DNA of 64,000 nt from Opisthocomus hoazin. Its lineage: Eukaryota > Chordata > Aves > Opisthocomiformes > Opisthocomidae. Location of the stretch: positions 12,854,823 through 12,918,822 of the forward strand of contig NC_134420.1 of the NCBI RefSeq assembly GCF_030867145.1. Direction: 5' to 3'. Below the pieces are notes generated by a model. It saw nothing but the letters and a program-made list of their open reading frames with translations, had not been told where the DNA came from and ran no database searches. Within the stretch, counting starts at the first letter, position 1. Each line of letters begins with the position of its first letter. Positions 1-15,500 of this stretch are shown here, in pieces. The position numbers were made by a program, and so were the translations under genes.

Positions 1-477
1 AGAAATGATGTAACTGTACTGGTAAAGACCAAATGAAAAACGTTAGGTTAGATGTTCTAGTAATGAATTTACGTTCAGTTTGAATTCTAGGAAAAATACA
101 AAAACAATGATTATTTTTCAGTGCGTGTTAGACTGTCAGACCGCATATTACTTCAGTCTTTCTACATAAAGGATGACAATTGTACTGGTTACTTTTGTGG
201 CCACTACTTGAATGGAAGACATGGGATCTTTACTTTAGCAGTAGAGATGAGTGATGTATCACTGTGACCATAAAGGAAGTAACATTCTGCACGAAGGGAT
301 GAACCTTTTCTTGTTGTTCACTTTTGCACCTAGTAGAGCTGGGGTGAAATCCTCATTGACTTTAAAAAGGACACAGTTAGGCTAAAAGGTCCTATTTGGC
401 TCTGAGATGCTGACTATTGATAGTTAAAGCACGACTTTCTAATAACATAAAAGTTTTTTATCTGAAAATGTCTTTAG
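1..477 (+). other. IRAG1: IRAG1 intron, partial
   Basis: Sequence upstream of the first recognisable IRAG1 exon. It ends in a 3' splice site (AG at 476-477). I see no convincing exon here, so the earlier IRAG1 exons, including those for the cGMP-kinase-binding part, lie outside the window. Confidence 0.7.
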
Positions 478-598
478 GCCCTTCACCTCTCCCCTCCCCC
501 ACTGAAGAGAAAGAGACAAAGAATAGCTCTGATGTCATGCCCAGCATTCCTGATGTATTGCTGCGAAAACTACGAGTGCACAAATCGCTTCCAGGAAG
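478..598 (+). CDS. IRAG1: IRAG1 exon ([18 protein letters not shown] segment)
   Basis: The 121-nt exon starts after tctttag and ends before gtaaaa. It opens with two bases of a split codon, then reads Pro/Ser-rich sequence ([12 protein letters not shown]) followed by [20 protein letters not shown], which is nearly identical in human IRAG1. The last two bases (AG) pair with the first base of the 31-nt exon to make Ser. Confidence 0.93.
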
Positions 599-3500
599 GT
601 AAAAGCTCATTAGAAGTAGAAAGACATCATCCGGGAGAAGGCACACTAATGGTTTCCAGTGAACTCGCTTTGTGGAGTTCCATTCATAGGGGATCCATAT
701 AAGTAGGCAAACTGCTGCATCTTAAAATGTGCAACACAGATTGTCTGAAAAATTTTGGGGAGTCCATCAACTTCCAGTAACTGGCCAACTTTTAAAATTA
801 GTTTGTAAGTTCTACATAAAAAGTCTGAAACCTAACGTGCATGCTGCAAGTACATTTTTATACAGATTTTTCTATCAGTCTGTCCATGCCTGGTTTTCAG
901 GTGTGATGCAGATATAAATTCATGTTGAAAATGTTAGTATTTCTTTCCCCTAGAAAAATAAGCAGGCCAGATAATGTTTTCCAATGGTAAAATTTGGGCA
1001 CGTAAGTATTCTGCAGTTTTTCTGCAGGTGACAATTTTTCAGGGAAACTGAGTTTATTTTGCAAACGTAGTTGAAGGACTAAGTGGTGAATTCCCTGATG
1101 TTGGGCTGTGCAGGTAGGCACTTACCAACAGATTGCCTAACACCTGCCTTGCTCAGGAGTTTCTCCTTTCCTTCTTATGCAGCCTGAAACAGTATGTCTG
1201 CATGTTATAGATGTGTAGGGTAGCATCATACAAGAGATCATTTGAAACTAGAGCTATTGTTGCATAATACAGTGTAACTATAGCAAGGGAATCCTCTGGT
1301 CCATGCTCTTCTGAGGTGGAGTCATAATAGACTATACCTGCCAGTTGTTTGTCCAGAACTTTAGAAATACAAATTTTCGTTCTGATTTGAGTTTACTGCT
1401 ATCCACACTTAACATTTTCTTGACAGAATTTAAGTGGAATTTTCCTTTTTGGAGGGAGATTTATGTTTAAAATGATACAGAAGTCCATAACTTCAGAAAA
1501 TATTTTGCTCTGGCCAAAGAAGTGTAAGGAAGAAAGCTCAAATCAAGCATTTATCACCACATGCCTTGCATACCTTACACCACTGATAACTTTAGAGACT
1601 GAGCATCTTTGGTTTTGTATTGCATTAGAATAAAGCTAAGCTTCTTCCATATTCCTGCATAAGCCTTTTATTTGAGAGAAATAAAACCATAACAAAAAAA
1701 TGCTTATTAGACATTAAAACAATTCCAAACATGTTTGGTCAAAACTGTTCCTAAATTCACCTGTGTGTTTTTATACTATAAATACCAGAGGCCTTCAATC
1801 ATTTAAAGCAGTCAATAAGTGTCCTGTGCAGATGAAATAAATATTTAACATCTGTTGTGAAGAAACTGCTATATACAACATTTTATATAAAAGTTTATAT
1901 AAATGAATGCACAAGGTAAAGAAGTTCTAAGAGACCACTGCTTGACTGTAATAAAATGCTGAAAAGAAAAGCAATTCCATGGCTAAGTACTAGATAGGTA
2001 AATGCTGAACTCGCTTTGAGGATCTGATAATATACAAATCTTCTGTTTTTCAGGTAATATTCTTTAGTCTGTTGGCTTAATCTATTGAATAAATACACAC
2101 ATAACTTTTCATTCTCACTCTAAATTTCCCAGAACCTTCCCAGCCAAAGGAAAGACATGAATTTTATCATTCTGTTTTGTGGTATATAACACACACAGAT
2201 GCTTGAACTTCCTTCTAGAAGGACTGCTCCTTCTAGTATTCTTCCTCCTTAAGTAACAATAAGTAATATGAATACTAATACTTCAGGCAAAGAACGATTT
2301 TCCAACACAGGAGACACACTGGCCTCCCTGCTTCTAGTCTCTACTCTAAGTATCAATATTATTCTACCCAACAAGAAAAATCTGGTGCTCATTGATGCCA
2401 GATGCATTGGTTTCTATATTTGGGATTAATGGTGCAATGAATATTACAATAATATTTGAATTTTCTGAAAGTATCATGTCTGCACAGTGCATGATAGGTA
2501 TGTCAACCACAAGTCCTATCACTGGCACCCACTAGAATTTGTCATTTCTTTCAGATGTTTCTCGTCTCTACTCACTTGTGTAAAACTGAGCTCTCTGATG
2601 TTTTGGAACAATTATAGGGAATAAGAACGTGTAAATTTAGACATATGGGATGACTGCCTTTAAATGAGACCTTGCAATATAGTGATGTCTGTCTTATTTC
2701 TTTTATATTGTTCTAGAAAACTGTTTTGGTAACTTTTTGTGGTTTATGTATAGTCAGTGATCCTTCTTGTGGTGGAAAACTCAAACATACATTTTGTCAG
2801 CGTCAGAATCATTGTTAGCTAGCTTCTAACAATGTTAGCAGCCAAAATGGGGTAGTTCAGTATACAGTGAGCTGGGTTTTGAATTCTGCCCATCTGTGAT
2901 TATCTGCAGTCATCGTCTTGAGATTTTGACTGTTAACAGAAGGAAAACGGGTAAAGATAATGATCTGAAGTATAGTGTATTAAGTCACCCACAACTCTAA
3001 AAGGGTAACTTCTGCCTTGCTCTTGTACTCGCAATTTATCACAATGTAGTGCAGATAGCAGTATTTGCAGTTGTCAGAAACTTTGGTATGTTTTTGCCAA
3101 TATTCAGGTGATACCATGCTGTCACTATTAAAAAAATCCATGGGGTTTAGCCTTAACAAGTACAACTGAATTAATTAAATACTGGTTTCACCAAAAGAAA
3201 CCATAAAATATTTAAGGGAGATGTCTTTTGTTGTTCTTTTTGATTAAATATTATAATAGCTTTGCTTTTAGAGGCAAATGTGAATTTTTTGCTTTTATTT
3301 CTAGCTCCCCTCCACTCACTGAGAAAGAAGTTGAGGTAAGTATGTTCTTAAACTCATTATTTTAGACATATGCCTCAATTTTAAGTGGTTACTGTAAGTC
3401 TAATGGTAGTTATTAGAATCAGGTAATGGGATTTTTTTTTCCAAAAAATATTTCTCAGAAAAAAAACATATTGAGCTCAATCAAAATAACAGTTTTATGA

Positions 3501-6500
3501 AATATGGGCAATTGTCCCAGGGAATATAAATTGTAAAAAGACTTCGAGTAGGAATAAGCAAAACACTTGTTTGTGCATTCTTCTTAATAAAAGACACATT
3601 CATTTTGGAAATTTTTATAATTTACTTAAAATAGTAAAAAAAATTGAGATTAAATGAGGCCAGAAACTAAAGGAGTTGAACTGCATTTTTGTATTGGCCA
3701 ATAGGAGCTTTGGGGAAGTTTTTTATGATATCTTGCAGTTAGTTTACATAATTTTTACTTTTTCAGTTCAAGACATTGCTGGATTCAGTGGTAGGTGTTT
3801 ATCCCTTAGGTAAAACAATGCTAATGGTGAGCTCATCCCTGGACTTCCTCTACACAGACTATCTGTTTGAAAACCTTGGGGACCCCTGGAAGAAGTCCAG
3901 CTAGAAAACAGATCCATTGTGATTCTGATACTTTTGATAGGCTACTTTCTTCATTCTGTCTCTGTCCTACTCATCTCCGATAAAAACATTCAGGAAAAGA
4001 GGCAGCAACACATTCATTCATATTTTAGAGGAAGTAGAGAGAAGTGATTTTTGAAACGGTCTAATCTGAAAAATTTTCAATTTTCTGTTTCAGTACTTAT
4101 TTAAGCACCAAAGTATGTTAAACATATCTTAGTTTTTACAGGAAATTATGTTACTGTGACATGTATTTTAAAATGCCTTTTTAAATCCAAACAGAATGTA
4201 TTTGTACAACTTTCCTTGGCCTTTAGAAATGATAGTTATACCTTGGAATCTAGAATTAACCAAGCAGAGAGAGAGAGAAATCTTACTGAAGAGAACGCTG
4301 AGAAGGAACTGGAAAACTTTAAAGCAGCCATTACGGTAAGAAAACAACAATAATTTGTTTTCTGAACTGTAGTGTACATGAAAGTGCACACACATTTTAA
4401 ATATGTGTGGCTATGCTTTCCTTATATATTGAAATTCAGTACCAAAACTTCATTTTTGGTGACACAAGCTCCTTCCTGTAAGCTGCCTACCACTATATAT
4501 GACAGAGAGCATTTTCTGCCAGAGTGGCCACCATTGTTGGGAATGCATGGAGGATGTTGCCCTGCTTCTAACAGATTTCAGGAATAAATACTGTTCGATT
4601 CTTGGAATAAACCTGTGACAAAGCGAAGAGCATTCAGAGCTGCAATATGAGCACTGATCCATGCTCTCCTGGGCAAGACTAGCAATAAATTTGAGGTCTC
4701 CAGTTAGGTGAGATACTGAAATGTTCCAAGTCCTGAGATTTGCCGCTTGAAAGACCTCTTAACTGCAGACAATAGAAAGCAATATGGCAAAGGAAACAGC
4801 GAGGATTACTTAGGGAATACATGCAATCCCAGGATCAGGTTATGGGTCTGTAAAGGTTTTCATTACAGCTGTCCCTGACATTCTTTGATCAACAGTAGTT
4901 TTTAGTCCTTCTTGCCAGCTTTTTCTGGATTTTCTAAGTGAAATGACAAATACATCTCTGTGTCAACATATGTGCTGCATGTGTTTTTGTGCAAAAAAAA
5001 AAGAAGGGATGCTTAGATGCCATGCTGCTAAAGGAAATACCCATAAACCCAATTTGCATGTTACAAGGAGGTGCTGCCATAGTTTTCAGAAATAGGAGAA
5101 CATACGATTCTCCCATTTAATTTATCAAGAACATCAGGTAAGAAAGGATACAATTAAAAAAAAATTGTGATATTTACATCTTGTCATCTGGAATGTCAAA
5201 TCGGCATTTCCAGATTAATTGTTCCTGGAGAAAAAAATGTTTTGAGTGTTTTGCTGCTCTTCCCTCTGTTCTCTGTTTAAAGAGCGAGCAGAAACAACCT
5301 ATTAAATCTCAGGGGTTTATTTATTATAATATTTTATATATATACACATTTTAGTGTACAAGGGCTCTTAAAACTGTGAACAATTAGTCTGTTAGATTTG
5401 ACATGTATTTCTGCTAAGAATCCCTAGTTAGGCACCAAGGACCATGTTGCCAGCATGGGACGGATGTGATTAGCTTTTTCCTCCTTTGTGCAGTTCACAC
5501 ACTACAGTCTGGCTTTTACAATCTTTTTAATGTAATTTATAACATAGTGGAAACTGCCATTTTCATATGAAAGCTTTTGTTCTGTACAATGGAATAAGCT
5601 AACAATTAAATGAAATGACAACTTCTATGTGATCTGTATCTTATTAGACCTAGACTTGTTCCAGTCTCTGTGGGAGGTTATCTTCATTCCTGTAGGACAA
5701 GCATGTTATGTGGCTCAATGACAGTTTTACAAGTCTTTGTGATTTTTTTATCAATCTTGTGATAATTGATGTTTAATTCAAAAACCAACTTCAAGAGAAA
5801 GCTGATTTACGTGAATTTAAGATTTGTTTGAGAAAATAAGTTACAGTTGCCAAGAAAAACTTGAAAATCTGAAATTCTGTGCATGTTTTTCTCAGATTTC
5901 CTTATGCCTTCTTGGGTCTTGCAGTCAAATTTTGGCTGCAATTTTATATCACTAGCTTCAGTGATAAATAAGAATTTTTTGTTGCTGCATTTGTTGTCAT
6001 TGTGCCAAATTCATCAGTATCTTGGCTGAGTTTCTACACCAAAGGTTTGCACTACAAATGCAATTTCTCAAATAACACTACCCAAAAAGTTACTGCACAT
6101 CACTCCCTTCTTTTGAAGAGGGGGAGAAGAAGAGGAGGAGGAAACATTATTCTTTTCACACAGATCATTTCAATGCATTGACTTACTCTTGCAGTAATAC
6201 AAGTGAGGGGCTGCAGAGAACTAGGGCACAATACAACTGGTCAGAGGGATAATTGTGTAAACAGCAACACAGTGATTACTTAAGACACCTCAGTGCCAAA
6301 ACTGATGCATCCCGAAAATGCTCTTTATAGGAATCATCCAGTATCACAAAGTCTGCCTGTAAGCCTGAACTAAACTATACTGGGCTTTCTCATATCCAAC
6401 TTTTCTGTAAACAGAAAACGCGTTCACTGAAGAAGTGTTCACTAAGGCTTTGGCTAAAAAGACAATTAAATTCCCTCTTTCTTTTGGTAATTTATCCCAA

Positions 6501-9500
6501 GGAAGTTATATGCTTCAGTGCTTTTCAGTATTAGTCTGAGCTATCAGAGTTATTAATCCAGTGTATAAATGTGTGTATTGATTGACAAAAAAACAGTTAA
6601 GAAATTGCAGTTGCTGTTTGATTTACAGGCCATATTTGTTTTGATTACTTCTTTACATTTGGAATTCTTGAGACTATCATGTCTTATTTTCCAAATAAGT
6701 GAATTATCATGGAACTGAAAGAACGTAAGTGGCCTTCTTAATACCTTATGCCCAGCGAATTAAAATGTTCTTTGTGTTTTGGCAATCATTTGTTAGTACT
6801 AGTTCAAATAAGCTTGGCATTTGTAAAGTTCATAGGTAGCTAGGCATGATTTATCACTTATTTCAAAAGGAAAAGTATTGCAAACATGCTTAGCCCTTTT
6901 TAAGTCCTCGAAAGGTGTGCCTGCACTATGCTCTGAAACAAAGCGGCAGAAATCTCTAGGTTATCTCTGGTGGTAGTGATGGCACTCCTCCGGGGCTAAT
7001 TTGTCCATGTGTAGTTCTGCCTAGAGACGTCTGCCCCACTTCTGTGGCTCAGGCTACTTCGTCTAAACTAAAAGTGGCAAGACATGACAGTAGAGCTTAT
7101 GTATTTTCACTTCAGTCTTCAGCTCACTTATGGCATCACTATGAACACAGAGAAGCTTACCAGAAGCTGTTGGAGGATATTGCTGTTCTGCGGCGTTTAG
7201 CTGCTAGACTATCTAGTCGTGCTGAGATGGTTGGAGCTGTTCGGCAGGTAAGAACATCCTGGTGTCTAACATGTATCCTGGCTGCACATGTTCACTCTTT
7301 TTCAACCATAGCTGGAGGTTATATTAGCCCTTTGAATTTTATTTGCCATTTTGACAGATTAAAGACATGTATTGTAGTGTCAGATAAGACACCATTTCAG
7401 TGCGGACATCAGATTCAAACAGAGGAAGATTACCCATGAAGCTATTCAACATCTGTACAATAAGAGCATATATATTATTCAGAACTATATCTGCATGACA
7501 AAAAAATTATTTAAAATCACTGCAGGATGAATAAGAAAGCTTTTCTGCGTCAAAAGGCTCATCTAGTTCAGTCACCTGCCTTTGGCAATAGCTTAGACAG
7601 ACAACTATAAAGAGTATAAGAACCAAGCAAGTATAAATGAGAATATAGCAATACCCTCCCAGATTCAAGACTGTTCTGTCTACCCACTAAAGTAACTAGA
7701 CTGATGCCAGTGACTAAGACCTTCGAGAGTTTGAAAACAAATGTATGTATACCACATAACTAATAACATAGTCACACAGGCAGACTGTATAAATATATGA
7801 CAAAATAAATTATGATATTCTGTGGATATATATGAATGCATGTGCATTTGTGTTCTAATTAGCTTAGGAAGTTTCAGTCATGGATGTACCAGTATTTCTT
7901 TAAAAACTATTCCAGATTTAGCCCTCAAAGGGAGCGTAAACATAGAGGCAAATGATTTGTTTGAGAAGTATAGAGGTTACCTGAGTATTCCCTTCTTTTC
8001 TTCCTTAGGAGAAGCGTATGTCAAAGGCAACAGAAGTAATGATGCAGTATGTGGAAAATCTGAAAAGAACGTATGAAAAGGATCATGCTGAACTAATGGA
8101 GTTCAAGAAACTTGCCAGTCAGAATTCTAGCAGAAGCTATGGTGCATCTGGTAAAAAAAAAAAAAATTTAAGGGTTTGTCTTGCCTTTATACAAAGAGGT
8201 GTTGGTGCCATTAATGCTGAAAAGTGAAGTATCATGAAACCTGTTCATGAAGTTCTGATCTACCAAAGGAGATTTCAAAAAATTACAGATATAACAGCTA
8301 AAATACTTCATATAACCCATAATTAATGCTATAGTACAGTAATTTAAAATCACTATCATTCACAGAATTCTGATCAGATTCAACGACATTTTCATTGTCC
8401 TCTTGCACGTATGTGTAGCTTGCACAGTTCTGGCGCAACTACCTCTTAGATGACAGATGATGGCAAAATTTCATTAATAAAAAATTACTTTTTCTTTTTG
8501 CAACCTTTTCTTTCCTAGTTTGCTGGAAACTGAAATACTCATATTTTCTTTTGCAAAAACTTGTATATGGAGGCAAATAGTGGGCTTTTGTCTGATCTCT
8601 GTAAAGATTGTAATGGTTCAATTTTTTGCAATTATTTCAGATTTCTTCTGCAGGTGTAATTAAGACCAGAACTGTATGACAGATAAGTCACTACAGACTT
8701 TGTCTAAATATACTACATCTGAGTTTGAAATACAAGCAAGGGCTCTATAAATATTATTTATAGATACTCATATAATCTAAGACTGTTCTTTATCTACTGT
8801 TTTTATGCAGAAGATGGAGTACCTCGTTCATCTAGATCCATGTCTCTTACTGTTGGAAAGGTATTCTACAATATACAGAAAATCAAGTGAACATTTTATG
8901 TAGTGAAATTTCTTTGTCTACATACATTCAATTTTATAATCTGTGTTCAAAACATAGTGATGATAAATTCTCAATATTGTTCATGTAAACTAGTGCAAAT
9001 GCTTTGTAATTTTGGATATGTGATTAAGCAAGACTGTGTGATGATGATAATGCTTGCTGTGAGGCTATAAATAATAAAGGGACCTATTTATTTAGGACTA
9101 ATTGTATTTGAGGCCACATACCTGTACTCCAGAGAATTGCTTATGCCCTGTGCTTTATTGTAGTTCCTCAGTGAGGAAGCTGAACATGGGATCAAAACTT
9201 ACTGCATGGTCAGGGATTCCATGATCATATCATTTTCATTATCTTAAGAATTATATCATGTTCAAAGTACCTTAGATGTAAACAGTTATTTTTAAGTGGG
9301 GCTTATTTTACAGTTAGCATCAGAATATCTTGTTTGGTTTGAGAAAGCATTCAGAGAGGTGTTCTCAGATTGTTTTGGCTTTACCAGTTAATAACTTTGA
9401 CATGGCCAGTGTTCCATTTCTACAAAAATTCCAAGTTTTGGAGGTAGTTTAGTACAAAACTTCCTAAAACAACCAGTGATTTGAGAGAGCCAAGTCCGAA

Positions 9501-12500
9501 TGTGGCCATTATGAAATTTGGTGATCAGAGGCATTATATTCAGTCTATTATTTCTTTTCATATTTTTATGTGCTTGGGTTGTAGTTATTTGGATTTAGTT
9601 TATTCCTGCCACCTCCAAGTGCTGAATAGAAAGAATTAGAGCACAGAGCATGCTGAGGACAAGACTGGATTTCAGAATGAGAACCATATAAGTTGAAGCA
9701 GAGGTCCCCAAAACAGATGAAATTTAACAAGGACAAGTACGAGTCCAGATAATTAAGAGGGGCAAAAAAAAACCCCAAAACATTTGCATAGACTGCCTAA
9801 CATGGCTGCTGACTCTCAAGTATAGCTTTTTAGGAGCACATTAGATAAACCTCTGTCATTAATTGGATTTGTCTAGCACTAGGATCAGGGAGTAGGTGAC
9901 TCCTTCTATATATGCAGCAAATCTGTTTAAAACCTTTCTCATAAAGTTATCTAGAGCAGAATCTTAGAGGTATTTGGATATGTGCTAAGATGAAGCTTTA
10001 GATACTATATGGCCTTGGAATTTTTTAATCAGTGGGAAGAGTAGATTTCACAAGGTGTATATCATAGGATGAAGTATTTGGCTATTTACCTAATGACAGC
10101 AATATGATCTATACTTGGGCTACAATATGTTATGTAAAGTTAGCATGTATTTATTGTGTAAAAAATTTCCATGGTCTTTGGGAAATGTAAGCAATGTCTC
10201 ATGATGCTGGATGGACAGCTAACAACTCAAGGGTGGGGGAGAAGGTTCTGTTCTTTTGTGGAGGGAAAGGATGTTATTGTTTCTGTAAGTTATAATTTGT
10301 AGGTTTGGAAATAATTAATTTTTCTTAGTGGGTACAGTATATCATAATGGGTACATACCAAGAGAAGAGTTTGGTGTGTAACTTCATTATTTTCTGGTCA
10401 TTGTGACACTGGCACTTTTCCCAGTATCATTATAAATCTGGTTTAACCAAAGATAATAGCCTCTAATAAGAACTGACAATGACAGCCTGCAACATATCTG
10501 GTGTGTGACTTACATTATTGGGCTTTCAGTGTGGAGGGAAAAGAGTAGCATCCCTGTACAACACCTCATTTTAGACTAAGCACTTGCCATACCAGACATT
10601 AAGAGGAAGTTCTGGGGAAAACCACAGCCCTAACAGCCATTTATCTTAATTTTGCTCACAACTCCCGTTTCCCCCAAGGGACATTAACCTACATCTTTGC
10701 CACACCTATTAACTTGTAGAATTGTTCTTCAGTCTACCTTGTTTTATGATAGAAAATAAAATGTTATTTGTCACAGAATATGCCTCGGAGGAGAGTCAGT
10801 GTTGCTGTTGTTCCTAAATTTAACTCCTTAAACATTCCTGGTCAGTCACCAACAGCTTCACCTATACCTTCAATGCCATCCCTGGTAAGTAAAACCCACA
10901 GTTCAAAGATACTACTTTTTGTCTAAAACACTCTGCATACAGCCAAGCCATAGTTACTAAAAAAATGTAAGCTCTTTCATTGTTTTGACTCCAGCCTGTT
11001 GAAGAGGATGGACAAAGGTAATTCCTCTTTTGTAAGGGACATATGCCTCCAAAATCTGCCTCCATAGATGATGACTTTGGACGCAGAGCTGAATAGGGCT
11101 AGCTGGTCATTCAGAGGCATTAGACATTAGCTGAGGCAATTTGCCTTTTAATCTGTAGTAACATACAGGAAAGGGGTAGTGAAAATAGTTGTCCACTGTA
11201 AGAGAGAAGTTTTAACTAGAACCCATAGAAGCTGATTGGACTGTGCTTCCCTTCATTGCCTAAGAGTCCACTAAACTAAAGCTTATAACTGCCATACAGA
11301 AATGTATGTGGTACAAATTTAGAAGATCTGGGATTAGTGAACCTATCAGCCTTTGACTTTTTCTTTATAAAATTTTAATAAATTAAATGAGAATCTTATC
11401 TGAACTTAATAAATGTATGTAAATGCTTTGGAGGAAAACTCCAAACAGAGATGAGCTAAGATGGCACATAACCTGAAAATTATGCAGTTTTCTGTTAAAA
11501 ATGTAGGACTATTTAAATGGTGTTGCTGAGAAGCTAAATCTGTTTTACTTTTTAAAAAACAATGTTTGTGCAATTTAGTTATTGTGCACTCAGAGTCAAT
11601 TGCTTCAGGAACCAAGTGTGTTTCTTTACCATGGTTTATTATAATTTATTTTTGTTTAGAATTTTCCATTGAGAATTTAGCTAATAAATTAATGTTCCTA
11701 GGATAATATGGAGAGAAGTAATAATTTTACTGTTCACTGATCAATGTATGAAGAAGAAAGACTTCTTGGAAAACATAAGTGGAGTAGAAGGGAATGTTGC
11801 AGAAAATTCTCGTTAGTGTGCAAGCCCATTGTCTACTGTGGTTAGTAGGACTAATTTAGAAGCTCCATATTAAAGATACCTTGCTCATGGGTGTGGAAAG
11901 AAAACCTAAGCAGCACATTGACTTTGTCGTTTTATTGAAAACTCGTTTGAAATTAATTCATGGATGTAACATTTATTGGTGTTTGTCACTTACAGTCTGA
12001 ATCACCTAGTAATGGAAGGAGCAATCTAACATCTACTCCTGTTCTACCAGCACTTCTAGAAAAGTGAGTTTTCTCTAGGTCTTCTCATTACCTATTAAAT
12101 CCTAGTATGAAATGAAAATTACATAATTTCTGTATTTTCTAACAGAAGTTATACCAAGGCATAGGTATTGAAATCAGTGACACAATATTGGCTTAGGTTG
12201 ATTCACGATCTGCTAACTATTTTACTGTCACCATCATATTGTTCTTTTCATGTTCAAAGAGTTTACAAGCAGTATTTCAGAACTAAATTGAGCCCACTAT
12301 GATCATTAGAAGTCATAAAGTAAAAAAATGCAGCAGAAGATTATCCATTTAAACATTTGAGTAGGCCTGCCTTCAGATCCTGACAAAATGAAGAGTATTA
12401 CATACAATGCAATGCATGTGAATTTTAAAAATATATTTCCATGAGCAACCCTGGGTATGAATATTCCTTAACCTGACTGTCCCATTAATAGAAGTTTGTG

Positions 12501-15500
12501 TTTTGCCTTTGTGTTTTCAACATGTGGCCAGCTGGTAAAAATCATATTTTGCAATACTATGATATCCAGCATCATGTAGGTTTTTAAATTTATAGGAATA
12601 AAGTATATGAAATTCAAAAGTATAATTTATCGTAATAGTAGATGATCAAAATTTTACAGAATGTAAAACAAAGATTAAATTGAGTGGTAATTCTTTTTTT
12701 TAGTATAAATTTAATTGAACATTCAGCTAAATTAAAGCATTAGGCTTGAAATCTTAGTTATAACAGCCAGAGAAGTTTGCATTTTAAAATGAAAAAATAG
12801 AGATACAGAAGAGGATATTTTTTTCAGCCTGTAGCAAGCAAATACCTCAATATCTATATTTTTCTGATGTCCATAAATTGCAAAAATATTTTTCCTTAAA
12901 ACATTTGCCCTTTTGACTCTGTATTACTTTCCATTAGCATACATGTCCTGGCTGAATTAAAGTGTGCTGTTGCTGTCCATTTTCCATAATAGTTCCATGA
13001 GTCATTCCATGGGTTTAAGTAATAATCCGTTCAGAGTAAAATAATAGCTAGATGGACAAGGAAGACAAAGAATTGTTCTGCTGGAAAGTATGTATATCTA
13101 CATATTTCTGCAAAAAACTCTTAAGTTCTTCCAGTTGACATTCATGTACACACATAATTTTATACAAGTTCTTGAAACGTAAAGTCTCTGCAATAATAGA
13201 ATACAAAGATGGGCAATATGAAGACATGTGAAACTGGGATGAGAACAGATGGCATGTTCAAGCTGTTCTACAAGGTCTTTGTAAACAGTTACCATTATGG
13301 ATACAGGTACTGTTGCATTTGCAAACCTGTGTGTATATACTTTATTCATATGTACAATCAGCCCAGAAAGCAAAAATAAAAAATTGTCAGGCACTTTTCC
13401 AAATACCTACCTCTTTCAGGAAATGATGCACATTCTAAGGAAGTTGCTTGCTGATGTTTCAGAAGCAAATCTTACTAAAACATCACATTGATGATGTTGT
13501 TGTTGCTACTACTACTTTGGTTGTTTAGACTGTTTGCAGTATCACAATAAAATATCTTCAATATTAATTTAAATCAAAGTTTGTTAGGATGCTTTAAACA
13601 TGCAAATTAAAAGCTTTAAAATATGTAGATCTCACATCAGTACAGAATATTCATTTTCAGGTATTTTAGATTAGTGCTGAGGCAGGACAAAATTTATCTT
13701 ATGTCTTTGCTTTATCTCTGTGCTTTACCAAGAATGAAAAGATGCAACAACTGGGAAAACAAAAACAGTGCACTATGGCACTAGTTGTTACAATTCAGCA
13801 GAACTCTGCAAGATTTAGACCATCTTTTGAAACTGTACAGAAATTCTGCGGTAAATTCTTACCAGTATGTCTTACTGGATCTTGAGAAAACAAATCATGT
13901 TATCAAGTAACAGAAGTAGAACTTGAAATTCGAGTTTCAGCATAAGTATATATGCTATAGTAGTGTAAAATCACATAGTTCAGCAAAGTTTTATATATTT
14001 AAACACTTCAAGCTTATATTAATGATGTTTAAAGTCCAAGTGAAAATAATGACTACTGTTAATATGACTTCGTGAGAGAAAGTCCATTGCCCACAGATGG
14101 TGTCTATCGGGATGAATTAATCTGCCACTTATTTTAGTGCCAGAAAAATAAGCCCTACAAAAAATGATCAGATTCTAGGAGTTGAAATGGGATCCACTGT
14201 TGAGTTTATTAAACCTTGACTTTGATAGATTTGCTACATCATGTCTGAATCACTTAAACTATTTGTACCAGAGTAAAATAAATAAGGACACGTGAGCACT
14301 GCAGAAAGAGAGCAATATGTAATGGCTTATCTTTAGGCTAAATGTCCAAAGCTTTTACTTTGAAGTTTTAGTGACAAAAGCTATATATGTGTTTGCATTT
14401 TTGTAACCTATGCGTCAGTGCAGTGTATGAAGTCAGCAGAAAGGAGCAGCTGAAAGGCAAATAAGAGAAAGGTTTTGTTAAATTAATATTTGATATTATT
14501 TCTATTATTTTCCTCTGGCATAGCAGGCTACAATTTCAAAGATGATTGTTAGAAAGTTGAGGGAAATATTTTAAAGAATAGCAAATAAATGCCACGGATA
14601 AGCTTGGAAACAAATGCTCGTTTATTTTTTCAAGAAGACCCCACAAAATGCAAGCTTTAATACCTTAGAAAAATATTAATTACTGTTCTTAAATTACAAT
14701 ATTTTGAAACTAAAGTTTTGCTTAGTGTTTAATTTTTTTGATTTGAAAGACATTTCTCCAATGTACATTAAAGAAGAAAAATCGTGAGTCACAAAATTGT
14801 GTGTGATTGTTCTTGGTCAGTAATATACTTCAAATACATTTCAGTGGTGTTATTTTCTGTTTGTCTGTTTCTTTTGTCTTGGCAGTGGTAAGACTAATGG
14901 AGAGCCTGACTGTGAAACCCCTACTTCCGTGCTGACACAAAGTGGGCTGGAAGAAATCAATCCTGAAACTAAAGCCAAGATAGAGGAGGAAGCATATAAC
15001 AAAGGGTGGGAATACTTTACGTGAACTACGTCTGTAAATACGTGCTACCAGATGAGGACATATGTTTTTATAATGTAACTTTAAATGCAAAATGAGTGAC
15101 ATAATTGATATGAGCTCCTAGATGATCATAACTGAAGCAATGTGGGAAACAATGTGAGTGAGCTTCACTTACTGTATTTGCATCATAGCTGTTCACTTTC
15201 ATCCTTTATTAATGTTAGCCAAACTGTGGAAGAGCAGTAATATTAGAGATTCTGATTTGGGTGGGTGTTATTATGTCAGTAGTGTTCAGCTTCATGACAG
15301 GATACTCCAAAACAAGTTTCTACAATGTTTTTTCTGAAAAGTGTACATAGAAATAAGTAAAGAATTGGTATCAACTTGTGCAGTAAACTCATGTTGTTTG
15401 TGTCACAAAGTGCTTCACACAACATATATTGGGGCAATTAACAGCTTTGGTATCAATTTCTGAGTGTCAAGCAAAAAACTTTGTACTGTGTGAAGAGAGG

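Noticed and set aside
13488-13520. Trinucleotide patch as a CRISPR-like or tandem array
   Set aside because: Only a few imperfect GTT/CTA units, a common microsatellite seed; no spacer-repeat order.
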